A stretch of 49,914 nucleotides of DNA, taken from contig JAKASR010000027.1 of assembly GCA_021818955.1 (NCBI GenBank), positions 1 through 49,914 of the forward strand, in the 5' to 3' direction. The notes beneath the pieces were generated by a model. It was not told the origin of the DNA. It made no database searches and saw only the letters and a program-made list of their open reading frames with translations. Position numbers and translations under genes: made by a program. Shown here in pieces: positions 39,745 through 49,086 of this stretch (positions are counted from its first letter, which is position 1; each line of letters opens with the position of its first letter). This DNA comes from Acidobacteriota bacterium (GTDB lineage: Bacteria > Acidobacteriota > Terriglobia > Terriglobales > SCQP01).

Positions 39745-41604
39745 ATGAGCAACGCGCAAGACGACGAAATCGTCGGTAAAGCCTACGACGGGCGCCTGAT
39801 GCGGCGCCTGCTCGGCTACGTCCGCCCCTACCGCTGGCAAGTGGCGCTGGCGACGGCGGCGGCGGTGCTGCATTCCGGCATGGCGGTAGTCGGGCCGTAT
39901 TTCAATCAGATCCTGATCGACCGCTATCTGGCGCCGCGGCAAGGCGCCCAGGCCCATAACTTTCTCGATCGCTACCTGCCCCACAAGCCCAACCCCGGCA
40001 TTGAAGTTATCGCCCTGCTGTATATCGCCGCGCTGATGCTGGGCTTTCTTTTCGATTTCGCCCAGACCTACATCATGCAGTGGGTGGGACAGCATTCGAT
40101 GTTCGACTTGCGCCGCGACCTGTTCGGTCATTTACAGCGGCTGCAAATCGCCTTCTTCGATCAAAATCCGATCGGCCGCATGGTCACCCGCGTCACCAAC
40201 GACGTGCAGGCGCTCAACGACATGATCGCCTCGGCGCTGGTGGCCTTTTTCGACGACAGCTTTGTGCTGATTTTCATCGTCGTCATTCTGTTTCATTACG
40301 ACTGGCGACTGGCGCTGCTCACCCTCTGCGCGCTGCCGCTGATCACCTTTGCCGCGTTTTATTTCCGGCGCGCGGTGCGCGACAGCTATCGCCGCATGCG
40401 GGCCGCGCTGGCCCGCATTAACGCCTTCCTGCAGGAACATATCAGCGGCATGGCGGTGGTGCAGGTTTTCAACCGCGAGAACCTAGCCCGGGAGCAATTC
40501 CGCGAGATCAACCGCGCCCACCGCGGCGCCTGGATCGACGCCGTCATCGCTCACGCCATTTATTACCCGGTGGTGGATATTCTCAGCAATCTCGCCGTCG
40601 CCGGCATTCTGTTGTTCGGCGGGACCTGGGTGCTACACGGCCGCTTGACGCCGGGCATTCTGGTGGCGTTTATCATGTACGCCCAGCGCTTCTTCCGCCC
40701 CATCCAGGATTTGAGCGAGAAATACAACCTGATGCAATCCGCCATGGCCAGCTCGGAGCGGATCTTTAAATTGCTGGATACTCCGGTGACGCTGGCCACG
40801 CCGCCGCAACCGGCTCCGATTTCCAACTCGCCGGGACGGATCGAATTCGACCACGTCTGGTTCGCCTACAAAGGCGAAGACTGGGTGCTGCAGGACGTCA
40901 GCTTCAGCATCGAGCCCGGCTCGACTGTCGCCGTGGTGGGGCATACCGGCGCGGGCAAGACCACCCTGATCAGCCTGCTGCTGCGCTTTTACGATGTCCA
41001 GCGGGGCGCGATCCGCTTGGGCGGGGTGGATATTCGCCATCTCGACCTGCAGCAGTTGCGGCGCCGCTTCGGGGTGGTGTTGCAGGATCCATATCTGTTC
41101 AGCGGGGCGGTGGCGCACAACATCCGCCTGGGCGAAGCCGAAATCAGCGACGAAGCGATATTGCACGCTTCGCGCAGCGTGAACCTGCATGAATTCATCG
41201 AGGAACTGCCCCAAGGCTACGATACGGTGCTGCGGGAACGCGGCAACGAGCTTTCGACCGGGCAAAAGCAACTGGTCAATTTCGCCCGCGCGCTGGCGCC
41301 CAACCCGCCCTACCTCATTCTCGACGAAGCCACCTCGAGCGTGGACACCGACACCGAACTGCGCATCCGCGCCGCCCTCAATCACCTGGTGAAAGACCGC
41401 ACCAGCATCATCATCGCCCACCGGCTTTCGACCATCCAGCGCGCCGATCAGATTCTGGTGATGCACAAGGGGCGCTTGCGCGAGCAGGGGGCGCACCAGG
41501 AGTTGTTGCGCCTGCACGGCATCTATTGGCGGCTCTACCGGCTGCAGTATAAAGATCAGGAACTGCCGCCGGAGGCCGCGCCCGCCAGTTTACTTACCAC
41601 CTGA
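39745..41604 (+). CDS. ABC exporter half-transporter, catalytic subunit
   Basis: This 619-residue partner has six membrane helices in the first 340 residues and a C-terminal ATPase domain. Walker A is GHTGAGKTT (Lys405). Walker B is LILDEATSS with the catalytic Glu528 intact. The signature is the non-standard LSTGQKQL and the H-loop is IIAHRLST. Together with the preceding subunit this gives one full and one degenerate ATP site, as in TM287/TM288. A cytoplasmic N-terminal stretch of about 25 residues precedes helix 1. Substrate unknown. Confidence 0.88.
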   Translation: MSNAQDDEIVGKAYDGRLMRRLLGYVRPYRWQVALATAAAVLHSGMAVVGPYFNQILIDRYLAPRQGAQAHNFLDRYLPHKPNPGIEVIALLYIAALMLGFLFDFAQTYIMQWVGQHSMFDLRRDLFGHLQRLQIAFFDQNPIGRMVTRVTNDVQALNDMIASALVAFFDDSFVLIFIVVILFHYDWRLALLTLCALPLITFAAFYFRRAVRDSYRRMRAALARINAFLQEHISGMAVVQVFNRENLAREQFREINRAHRGAWIDAVIAHAIYYPVVDILSNLAVAGILLFGGTWVLHGRLTPGILVAFIMYAQRFFRPIQDLSEKYNLMQSAMASSERIFKLLDTPVTLATPPQPAPISNSPGRIEFDHVWFAYKGEDWVLQDVSFSIEPGSTVAVVGHTGAGKTTLISLLLRFYDVQRGAIRLGGVDIRHLDLQQLRRRFGVVLQDPYLFSGAVAHNIRLGEAEISDEAILHASRSVNLHEFIEELPQGYDTVLRERGNELSTGQKQLVNFARALAPNPPYLILDEATSSVDTDTELRIRAALNHLVKDRTSIIIAHRLSTIQRADQILVMHKGRLREQGAHQELLRLHGIYWRLYRLQYKDQELPPEAAPASLLTT

Positions 41605-41643
41605 CCGCGGCCTGCGCGGGAGTCTTGACGCCATAATAGGCTC

Positions 41644-43032
41644 ATGGTCATGTCCAGCCCGGAAAGCGCCGCCAGCTCGCCGGCCGCCTGGGGACGGCTG
41701 GAGAACTTGCGCGAGGCGCTGCTCGACGCGCGCCGGCGCACGCTCGAATTGCAACAGGATTTGAGCGACCAGCAGATGCGCGTGCCGCAACTGCGCATCA
41801 TCAATCCGCCGCTATGGGAACTGGGGCACGTGGGCTGGTTTCAGGAATTCTGGATCCTGCGGCATCTGCTCGGGCGGCCGCCGCTGCGCGGCGACGCCGA
41901 CCAGCTATGGAATTCCAGCGCGGTCGCGCACGATACGCGCTGGGGCCTGGCGCTGCCCAGCCGCGAGGGGGTGCTGGAATACCTGCGGGAAGTGCTCGAC
42001 AGAGTGCTGCAGGCCTTGCCCGAAAAGCTCACGCCGGAGCAGGCCTATTTTTGCTGGCTGGCGCTGATGCACGAAGACATGCACGGCGAGGCGTTTATGT
42101 ACACGCGCCAGACGCTGGCCTGGCCGGCGCCGCAATTGAGCCAGCCCGCCGCCGCCCTGGCGCTGCCCGCCGCGGGGGCGACGCCGGCGGACGCGGCCGG
42201 CGATGCGCCTATTCGCGGCGGGCGATTTCCACTGGGCGCCGCTCCGGGCAGCATCGCTTTCGATAACGAGAAATGGGCCCATTGGGTCGAGCTCGGCGAT
42301 TTCGCCATTGCCCGCGCCCCCGTCAGCTATAGCCAAATGGCGGAGTTTACCGACGAGGGCGGCTATCGCCGGCGCGAATTCTGGAGCGAGGACGGCTGGC
42401 AATGGCGCGAGCGGCAGCAAGCGGAGCATCCGCTATATTGGCGCCGCGACGGAGGGACATGGCTGCATCGCCAGTTCGAGCAATGGCGGCCGCTACCGGA
42501 AAATACCCCGGTCATCCATGTCAACTGGCATGAAGCGGAAGCCTGGTGCCGCTGGGCGGGACGGCGGCTGCCTACCGAGGCGGAATGGGAGTTGGCCGCC
42601 TCGCTGGACCCGGATTCATGGAAAGCGCTGCGCACTCAAGCCGGCGACCCGGCCGATGCGGCCGCCGCCGCCATGAAGAAACGCACCTTTCCCTGGGGCG
42701 AACAGCCGCCTTCGCCCGCGCATGCCACACTCGATGCGCTCCGCATCGGCCCGCAGCCGCTTATGGCCTGCTCGCAGGACCGTGGCGGCTTCGGACTCCG
42801 GCACCTGATCGGGAACGTCTGGGAATGGACGGCATCCACCTTCGCGCCCTATCCGGGCTTTGTGGCCGATCCTTATCGCGACTATTCCCAGCCCTGGTTT
42901 ACTCCCGACTATCGCGTGCTGCGCGGCGGCTGCTGGGCCACCCGCTCGCGCCTGCTGCGCAATACCTGGCGTAATTTCTATACCCGCGACCGAAACGATG
43001 TATTGGCCGGATTCCGCAGTTGCGCGCGGTGA
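41644..43032 (+). CDS. EgtB/SenA-like iron-dependent sulfoxide or selenoxide synthase
   Basis: This 462-residue protein has an N-terminal DinB-type helical domain with a three-His iron site (His62 in LGHVGWF, His143 and His147 in HEDMHGEAF). A C-terminal FGE/SUMF1 domain (about 190-460) shows HVNWHEAEAWCRWAGRRLP, GNVWEWT and LRGGCW. This is the EgtB/OvoA/SenA architecture, in which a thiol or selenol is joined to hercynine. No egtD or sen genes are nearby, so product and donor are uncertain. A CATAAT ends 7 nt before the ATG, so the mRNA may be leaderless. Confidence 0.78.
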   Translation: MVMSSPESAASSPAAWGRLENLREALLDARRRTLELQQDLSDQQMRVPQLRIINPPLWELGHVGWFQEFWILRHLLGRPPLRGDADQLWNSSAVAHDTRWGLALPSREGVLEYLREVLDRVLQALPEKLTPEQAYFCWLALMHEDMHGEAFMYTRQTLAWPAPQLSQPAAALALPAAGATPADAAGDAPIRGGRFPLGAAPGSIAFDNEKWAHWVELGDFAIARAPVSYSQMAEFTDEGGYRRREFWSEDGWQWRERQQAEHPLYWRRDGGTWLHRQFEQWRPLPENTPVIHVNWHEAEAWCRWAGRRLPTEAEWELAASLDPDSWKALRTQAGDPADAAAAAMKKRTFPWGEQPPSPAHATLDALRIGPQPLMACSQDRGGFGLRHLIGNVWEWTASTFAPYPGFVADPYRDYSQPWFTPDYRVLRGGCWATRSRLLRNTWRNFYTRDRNDVLAGFRSCAR

Positions 43033-43069
43033 GCGGCCGGAAAAGCAAGGGCGGCGGGAAGTCGCCGAT

Positions 43070-43098
43070 TTGACGGCGCGGAAGCCGTTGCATAATAT
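43070..43098 (+). promoter_or_regulatory. Promoter of tatA
   Basis: TTGACG (43070-43075) and TAATAT (43093-43098) are 17 bp apart; CATAAT overlaps at 43091-43096. Transcription would start near 43105, 36 nt before the ATG. Confidence 0.5.
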
Positions 43099-43140
43099 CG
43101 AGTAGGCGGCTGTCACCCGACCGGCATCTTCTTCCACCCG

Positions 43141-43695
43141 ATGAACTTCCCCGATTTGTTGTTTTTCGCCGTACTGGCCCTGCTGATTTTCGGACCCAAG
43201 CGGCTACCTGAGATTGCCCGTACCGTGGGCAAGACGATGACGGAATTGCGCCGCGCCAGCAACGAATTTCGCCAGTCGCTCGAAGAGGAGTTTCATAATC
43301 TGGAAGAACCGCTGGACAAGCCCCCCACTATTGACTTAACTCCTGATTTCACAGAGCCTTACAACGACAAGGCGGAAGCTGAGCCTGATGCCGAGCCGCT
43401 GGACGAGGCCGGCCATGAACTGCCGCCCTGGGAAGCCGATCTGGAAGAGGAAAACTTCGACGACCCGGAAGTGGACGATTCCGGCTGGATGGCGGAAGAT
43501 CACGAATCGGGCGACCATCCCGCCGAAATCGCCGCCGCCGACTCGCCCGGGTTGCCGGAAAGCCCGGCAGCGGCGGCCACTAGCGGCGCTAAAACCGCAC
43601 CCGCCGACGTTGCCGAAAAAACCGCGGCGCCACCCCACCTGACCGAAAATGAACCGCAGCCGATGATTCCGGCCAAATCGGAAGACCATCGCTAA
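43141..43695 (+). CDS. tatA: Sec-independent translocase TatA/TatB family protein
   Basis: This 184-residue protein has a short N-terminal membrane helix (about 4-18) ending in the FGPKRLP hinge, an amphipathic helix (about 24-50, EIARTVGKTMTELRRASNEF) and a long acidic, disordered tail. It forms the pore or receptor part of the twin-arginine pathway that exports folded proteins. The long tail and NEFRQSLEEEF pattern are somewhat TatB-like, so A or B cannot be settled. tatC follows after 179 nt. Confidence 0.88.
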   Translation: MNFPDLLFFAVLALLIFGPKRLPEIARTVGKTMTELRRASNEFRQSLEEEFHNLEEPLDKPPTIDLTPDFTEPYNDKAEAEPDAEPLDEAGHELPPWEADLEEENFDDPEVDDSGWMAEDHESGDHPAEIAAADSPGLPESPAAAATSGAKTAPADVAEKTAAPPHLTENEPQPMIPAKSEDHR

Positions 43696-43874
43696 TTGGC
43701 CAGCGCTTCGCGGCGCCGGCTCAGCGATCGCATCCGCCCCTAATCGCTTTTTGCCGCTTTCAATGCGAAAATGGGAGTTTCCGGACCGTATTGCTTCCCG
43801 TAAAAAGTGGAAGTCTTTTCCGCTTGAATAGGCATAGTATTTCCGGATGAAGCCGCGCCCGACGAGGATAAATT

Positions 43875-44699
43875 TTGGCCATTCTCGACCGCCTACGCCG
43901 CACCGCAAGCAGCGCACAAACTGAAGGGGAAGAGCAGCTTGGCGGAGCCATGTCGTTTCTCGAGCATCTGGAGGAACTGCGGCGCCGGATTTTTTATTCG
44001 CTGATCGGCCTGGCCATTGGATTTTTTGTCTGTTTTTATTATCACGACGCCATATACAACATCATGGACCGGCCGCTGGTGAAAGCGCTGGCCGCGCATC
44101 GCCAGACCACCAAGCTGATTTATTTCAACCCCATCGATCCGTTCAATCTCTACGTCAAGCTGGCGTTGATCGCCGGGCTGTTCCTGGCCTCGCCCTGGGT
44201 TTTATACCAAGTCTGGCTGTTTATCGCGCCCGGCCTCTATAAACGCGAGCGCAAATACATCATTCCCTTCGTGTTGCTGACCTCGGCGCTGTTCATCAGC
44301 GGCGGTGTTTTCGCATATTCCTTCGCGTTTCCGATGGTGCTGAATTTTCTGATCGGGTACGCCCATCAGTTCGCCGCCGCTCCGGAAATCAACGAGTATT
44401 TCGATTTGTTCGCCACGGTGGTGCTGGGCACGGGACTGATTTTCGAGTTGCCGATACTGATTCTATTTTTATCCATTATCGGCATCGTCAACTCCCGCTT
44501 TCTATTGCGCAACTTCCGCTACGCCGTGCTGATCATTTTTATCATAGCGGCGGTTATTACCCCCACCTCCGACATCACTACCATGGTGGTGTTCGCAACA
44601 CCCATGCTGATCTTGTATATTCTGAGCATCGGGCTGGCCTATCTGTTCGGCAAGGAACGCCGGCAGCGGCGGCAGCGCGCAGCAGGAAACGCCGGCTGA
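43875..44699 (+). CDS. tatC: Sec-independent protein translocase TatC
   Basis: This 274-residue membrane protein with six helices recognises twin-arginine signal peptides. Family motifs are MSFLEHLEELRRRIFYS, the P-rich loop before helix 2 (NPIDPFNLYVKLALIAG), SPWVLYQVW and the FxFE-like GLIFELPILI. The TTG start at 43875 has GAGG 7 nt upstream. ATG 43950 would give the compact family start but has no well-spaced site. A small promoter may lie in the 179-nt gap before it. Confidence 0.92.
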   Translation: MAILDRLRRTASSAQTEGEEQLGGAMSFLEHLEELRRRIFYSLIGLAIGFFVCFYYHDAIYNIMDRPLVKALAAHRQTTKLIYFNPIDPFNLYVKLALIAGLFLASPWVLYQVWLFIAPGLYKRERKYIIPFVLLTSALFISGGVFAYSFAFPMVLNFLIGYAHQFAAAPEINEYFDLFATVVLGTGLIFELPILILFLSIIGIVNSRFLLRNFRYAVLIIFIIAAVITPTSDITTMVVFATPMLILYILSIGLAYLFGKERRQRRQRAAGNAG

Positions 44700-44724
44700 T
44701 AGGCGGGATCGCGGCTTCGTCCGT

Positions 44725-45429
44725 ATGCATCCGCACCTGGCACATTGGCTCATCGGGTTGGCCCGCACGCTCGGGCTGGCCGGCATTTTTATACTGACAC
44801 TGCTCGACAGTTCGTTTTTAATCGCGGTGCCGGGGTTGAACGACCTGGCGCTGCTCAGCTTTGTCATCGCCAAAAATGACTGGATGTGGGCCATTACCGC
44901 CGCCGCCCTGGCCACCATAGGCTCGGTGCTGGGCTCACAGGTGACCTATAAAGTAGGGCAGCGCGGCGGCAGCGCCCTGCTGCGCAGCCGGTTTACCCGC
45001 CACTGGCAGCAAAGAGTCATGGCATGGACCAAGCGCTATGGCGCCCTGCCGGTCGGCCTGGCCGCGGTCATGCCGCCTCCCTGCCCCTATGCGCCTTTTG
45101 TCATCACCGCGGGCATGCTTTCGATTCCCAAAGCCCGATTCAGCATATCGGTGGCGCTGGGCCGGGGCGCGCGTTATGCCATTGACGCCACCTTGGCCAT
45201 GCTGCTCGGACGCCACTTGCTGCGCTATTGGCAACTGGACTATTGGGCCGCTATTAAAATTTTCGCCTGGGTGGCGGCAGGCGCGGCCGCGCTCTGGCTT
45301 CTGTACCACTTTTTCCTGCGCCGCCGCGCCGCGATAATTTTGCCGTTTATCGGAGAAGAAGAAGCAGCAGAAGAAGTGAAGATCGTGGAAATTGAAAAAA
45401 GCGGAACGAACGGCCAGACATTGAATTAA
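44725..45429 (+). CDS. DedA-like / VTT-domain membrane protein
   Basis: This 234-residue protein has four to five membrane segments and a VTT/SNARE-associated domain with LDSSFLIAVPGLNDL near the start and GALPVGLAAVMPPPCPYAPFVITAGML in two adjoining pieces, resembling the PxP region of DedA proteins. The family includes undecaprenyl-phosphate and phospholipid scramblases. The tail is charged (GEEEAAEEVKIVE). It follows tatC by 25 nt and may be cotranscribed. Confidence 0.75.
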   Translation: MHPHLAHWLIGLARTLGLAGIFILTLLDSSFLIAVPGLNDLALLSFVIAKNDWMWAITAAALATIGSVLGSQVTYKVGQRGGSALLRSRFTRHWQQRVMAWTKRYGALPVGLAAVMPPPCPYAPFVITAGMLSIPKARFSISVALGRGARYAIDATLAMLLGRHLLRYWQLDYWAAIKIFAWVAAGAAALWLLYHFFLRRRAAIILPFIGEEEAAEEVKIVEIEKSGTNGQTLN

Positions 45430-45499
45430 ACATTTCCCCAAAATGCGCGCCCGCGCCGCTACCGCCCCGCTGCGATTTTCGACATTTCCCGGCGGCAAG

Positions 45500-48400
45500 C
45501 TAATTCACGGTGACCGAAAGCGTAGCTTGCTGGCTGGCAATGCCGGCCGCGCTTGCGGTCACGACAATGCTGTAGGTTCCAGGTGGCGTGCCGGGAGGCG
45601 GAGGAGGAGGGGGAAAATAGGCCGCGCTTCCGCCGCAGGCACACAACAGCAAACTTATACCTAAGACGCCGATGAGGCGCAGCCGTTGGTTCAAGACGCA
45701 GGCGATTAGCAACAGCGCGGCCAAACCAATTTCTAAAGCCGTAAACGGCGACACTGGAGGCAGTAGTGGCGGGCTTGCGCCAGCAGCCAGCGTCGTCACC
45801 GAGAGCACAACGGAAACGCCGGTGGCATTCACGGTGGGCGAACTGGGTTTGAAGCTACAGCCCATGCCGTAGGGCAGCATGCCATCCTGCGCCGCGCCGC
45901 AGGCTAAAGAGACCTGGCTGTTAAAGCCGCCTTCGCCGGCCAGCGCCAGCGTAAAACTGGCGGACTGGCCGGGGTTAATCGAAGCCGAGCTGGGCGTAGT
46001 TTGCAGGCTGATGCCGGGAAGAGTCAGCACCGCGCTGGCAGTGTGAGTGTGCGTGCCATCGTTGCCGCTGAGTGTCACGGTATTGCCGCCATCGGCAAGC
46101 GAACCGGTGCCCACCGTGACGGTGCTGGAACTGCCGGGAGCAATCGAGGCGGGCGAGACCGAGCAGCCGGTGGTGGGCGAGACGCAATTCAGCAGAATGG
46201 TCTTGGTATCGCCTCCGATCGACTGCGAGCTTAAGGTCATTTGCGCCGTGCTGTTGGCGCTGACATTCTGAGAGGCGGGCGAAAGGCTCAGAGAGAAATC
46301 GGGAGCGGCGAGGGCGGTTTCAGAAAATCGCACCGGCGCCAGGCTGCCGCCGTCGGCGGTAATGGTAATGGCGCCGGCGGCCGGGGGCAGGGTGTAAACC
46401 GTCGAGGCATTGCCGGAACTGTCGGAAACCGCGGTCAGGGGCGAAAACGAGCCGCCGGCGTTGGCGTCGGAAAAGGAGACGGAAAAACCCGCAACCGGAT
46501 TGCCCAGGCTGTCTTCCACCCGCACGACCAGCGGCGAGGACAGCGGCTGATTCACGGTTTGCGATTGTCCCGAGCCGGAATAGGCAATCAGCTTGGCGGC
46601 GGCGGCGGCTACCACGATTTCGGTGAAACGCGCCGGCTGGCTGGCGCCTGAACTTATTGCCGGGGTAGCCAGAACGGCGACCGTGCCGCCAACCGAAGGC
46701 AGCGTGTATGTGGTCTGCACCAGGCCTTGAGAATCGCTGAGCGACTGCGGGGCGCTGAAACCGCCGCCGGCGCCGTTATCCGACCAGGTCACGGTGACAC
46801 CGCTGAGCGGGGCGCCAAACGCATTGAGCACCTGCGCTTCGAGCGCCAGCGGCAGGATCGCGCCCGGAGCCGCCGACTGATTATTGCCGGAAATCACCGC
46901 GCCGGTTTCGGCGTTGGGCTGCAAGGGGAAACTCCAAATTCCACGTCCGGCGGTGCCGGCCAGCAGCTTGCGGCTTTTGGGACGAAGGGTCAAGGTCACG
47001 ATCTGGCTGCGCGGCAAGGCTTGCCCCAATGCCAGCCAATGCTGGCCTAAATCGGGCGTGGCCCACACCCCCAGACTATTGGCGGCATAAAGAATGCGCG
47101 CATCGAGCGGATCGGCAAGCAGGGCGGCGATGGGCAAATCGGGCAAACTGCCGGTGATATCCGTCCACCCGCCGCCGCTATAGGTAAAAACGTGGCCGGC
47201 GGGCGTGACCGCGTCGGTTCCGGTAAAAGCGGCGGCGAGCGTTCCCGCAGCCGTCCAGACTAAGCCGGAAATGCCTCTGGCCGGCAGGCCAAGGCTGAGA
47301 TCCTGCCAAGTCAGACCGCTGTTTTCCGACACCAGTACCTGGCCTTGGGCGCTGCCTTCCGCCAGCCAGGGGGGAGCGGCGGCCAGCGCGGTAATGCCGG
47401 AACTGGCCTGCGAGCCGGGGATCGGGCTCCAGGTGCCGCCGCCATCCGAACTCGACCAGAGCTGATCGGTGGCCAGATACAGCGCGGCCGAGTTCGCCGG
47501 ATTCACCCACAACGGCGGATGCTGGGCGGCAAAGCCGGCATCCCGTGAAGGATTCGGCGTTTGGTTGAATTGCGGTACAAAGCTCATCCCCGGGGCGGAG
47601 GAAATTTCCAGCGCCTGCGCCTGGGCGGCCAAAGCGAAGGCGGCAGCGCCGCCGCCCGCCACCAGCGCCGGCGTGCCGGAGACCAGGCTGGAAACCGTGT
47701 TCCACTGCCCGGTATTGTTCAGGCTTTCGGCAAAGCCTTCCGTCGCCGTAGCCGCCAGCATGGTCGTGCCGGAGGCCGCCAGGCCGGCAATGCCCATAAT
47801 CGAAAGCGAGGCGTTCAGATCGTTAAAGCCCTGGCCGACCGGATTGGAACTGCTCCAGACGCCGCCATCGTTCGCCAGCCAGACCATCGGCTCGCCGCCG
47901 GAAGCCGCATCGCCAAAGGCGAGCGCGTGCTGGCCGGCATGCACCAGGGCCAGCGACGTGCCGCCTTGCGTCGCGGTCAGGTTGGTCCAATCGGCGCCCT
48001 GGTCGGTGGAATACCATAAGTCCACGCCGCCGGCATATAACGTTCCGGAGACGGGATCGACGGCTAGAACAATATCGTTTGCGCCCTGGCCGTTGCCAAA
48101 TAAGTTGCTGGTGAACACGTTCGAGAGGATATTCACCGGAACCCAACTCGAGCCGCCATTCAGGCTCTGATATAAGCCGCCGAAATTTCCCTGGGCATTG
48201 GCTTCCAGCAGCCAGATGGTGGCCGGCGATCCGGCGGAAACGGCCAAGGCCAAACGCAGGTAGCCGGAGGGCGGAGGCGCGGCGGGCGGCTGAAAACTCG
48301 CGCCGTTGTTGCTGGAGACGGCCAGCGCGCCATTCTGGTCGGCCACAATCTGTTGCTGCGCCGGCAGCCAGAGAAAGTCGCGGCAGTTGCCCGTCAATAA

Positions 48401-49069
48401 ACGCTGCCAGTTCGCGCCGCCGTCCGTGGAAACAAACAATCCGGGATTCAACCCGGTGCTGCCCGACGGCGCGGCCGCGGCCGCGAACAGATGTTGCGCA
48501 TCCTGCGGATCCACCTGGATGCGGGTGATGGCCAGGCCATGAAAGACACTTTGGCCTTCGAGTATCCAGGTCTGGCCGCCGTCGGTTGAAACCAGCAGCC
48601 CGCTGCCGGCAATATTGGCGCCGGTTAACGCGGTTGTGCCGGTGCCGGCATAAATCACGTCATGATTGGAGGCCGCCAGCGCCAGCGCGCCAATGGCCAG
48701 ATTGAGTTGCGTATCGGTCAGCGGCTGCCAACTCTGCCCGTTATCGCCGGTTTTCCAAACCCCGCCATCCCAGGCGCCCAGGTAAGCCGTGCCAGACTGA
48801 GTGGTATCGGGAGCGATGGCCAGCACCGGTCCGGCAATCCAGCTATTGCTCAGCGTCAAATCGTTGTAAATCGCGGCGGGGCCGACAAATTGCCAGGGAG
48901 TGGTTTGATAAGGAACCGGCGCCTGCGCGGAGCAAGCCAGCACGGAGACTAACAGACACAGACATACTTGCAAGGCTCTATGCCCGGCGTTTTTTCCCAA
49001 CGCGGAAATGAAGCGCGCATCCACGACATATCTCCCGGGAAGCACGAATGGAGATATTTGAATGTCCAT
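45500..49069 (-). CDS. Large secreted propeller and Ig-like repeat protein
   Basis: This 1189-residue protein has a signal peptide (hydrophobic core about 32-47). Residues about 55-720 contain repeated SxDGGxxW/BNR-type motifs that form sortilin-like propellers. Residues 730-925 hold two Big-1-like Ig domains (VTVTWSDNGAGGGFS and FSVSFSDANAGGSFS). Residues 930-1090 hold two further Ig-like domains. Near the C terminus come LPPVS (1103-1107), two hydrophobic segments separated by NQRLRL, a lipobox-like LLCACGGS, polyproline, and a last Ig strand (TYSIVVTASA). The role is probably surface adhesion or binding. No catalytic site is seen. Long propeller/Ig proteins of this type are common in Acidobacteriota. 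Confidence 0.75.
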   Translation of the reverse strand: MDIQISPFVLPGRYVVDARFISALGKNAGHRALQVCLCLLVSVLACSAQAPVPYQTTPWQFVGPAAIYNDLTLSNSWIAGPVLAIAPDTTQSGTAYLGAWDGGVWKTGDNGQSWQPLTDTQLNLAIGALALAASNHDVIYAGTGTTALTGANIAGSGLLVSTDGGQTWILEGQSVFHGLAITRIQVDPQDAQHLFAAAAAPSGSTGLNPGLFVSTDGGANWQRLLTGNCRDFLWLPAQQQIVADQNGALAVSSNNGASFQPPAAPPPSGYLRLALAVSAGSPATIWLLEANAQGNFGGLYQSLNGGSSWVPVNILSNVFTSNLFGNGQGANDIVLAVDPVSGTLYAGGVDLWYSTDQGADWTNLTATQGGTSLALVHAGQHALAFGDAASGGEPMVWLANDGGVWSSSNPVGQGFNDLNASLSIMGIAGLAASGTTMLAATATEGFAESLNNTGQWNTVSSLVSGTPALVAGGGAAAFALAAQAQALEISSAPGMSFVPQFNQTPNPSRDAGFAAQHPPLWVNPANSAALYLATDQLWSSSDGGGTWSPIPGSQASSGITALAAAPPWLAEGSAQGQVLVSENSGLTWQDLSLGLPARGISGLVWTAAGTLAAAFTGTDAVTPAGHVFTYSGGGWTDITGSLPDLPIAALLADPLDARILYAANSLGVWATPDLGQHWLALGQALPRSQIVTLTLRPKSRKLLAGTAGRGIWSFPLQPNAETGAVISGNNQSAAPGAILPLALEAQVLNAFGAPLSGVTVTWSDNGAGGGFSAPQSLSDSQGLVQTTYTLPSVGGTVAVLATPAISSGASQPARFTEIVVAAAAAKLIAYSGSGQSQTVNQPLSSPLVVRVEDSLGNPVAGFSVSFSDANAGGSFSPLTAVSDSSGNASTVYTLPPAAGAITITADGGSLAPVRFSETALAAPDFSLSLSPASQNVSANSTAQMTLSSQSIGGDTKTILLNCVSPTTGCSVSPASIAPGSSSTVTVGTGSLADGGNTVTLSGNDGTHTHTASAVLTLPGISLQTTPSSASINPGQSASFTLALAGEGGFNSQVSLACGAAQDGMLPYGMGCSFKPSSPTVNATGVSVVLSVTTLAAGASPPLLPPVSPFTALEIGLAALLLIACVLNQRLRLIGVLGISLLLCACGGSAAYFPPPPPPPGTPPGTYSIVVTASAAGIASQQATLSVTVN

Positions 49070-49086
49070 ATTACTGCTAAATCAAG

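Noticed and set aside
43760-43951. 63-codon minus-strand frame between tatA and tatC
   Set aside because: It overlaps the tatC start antisense, with no ribosome site or recognisable protein pattern.
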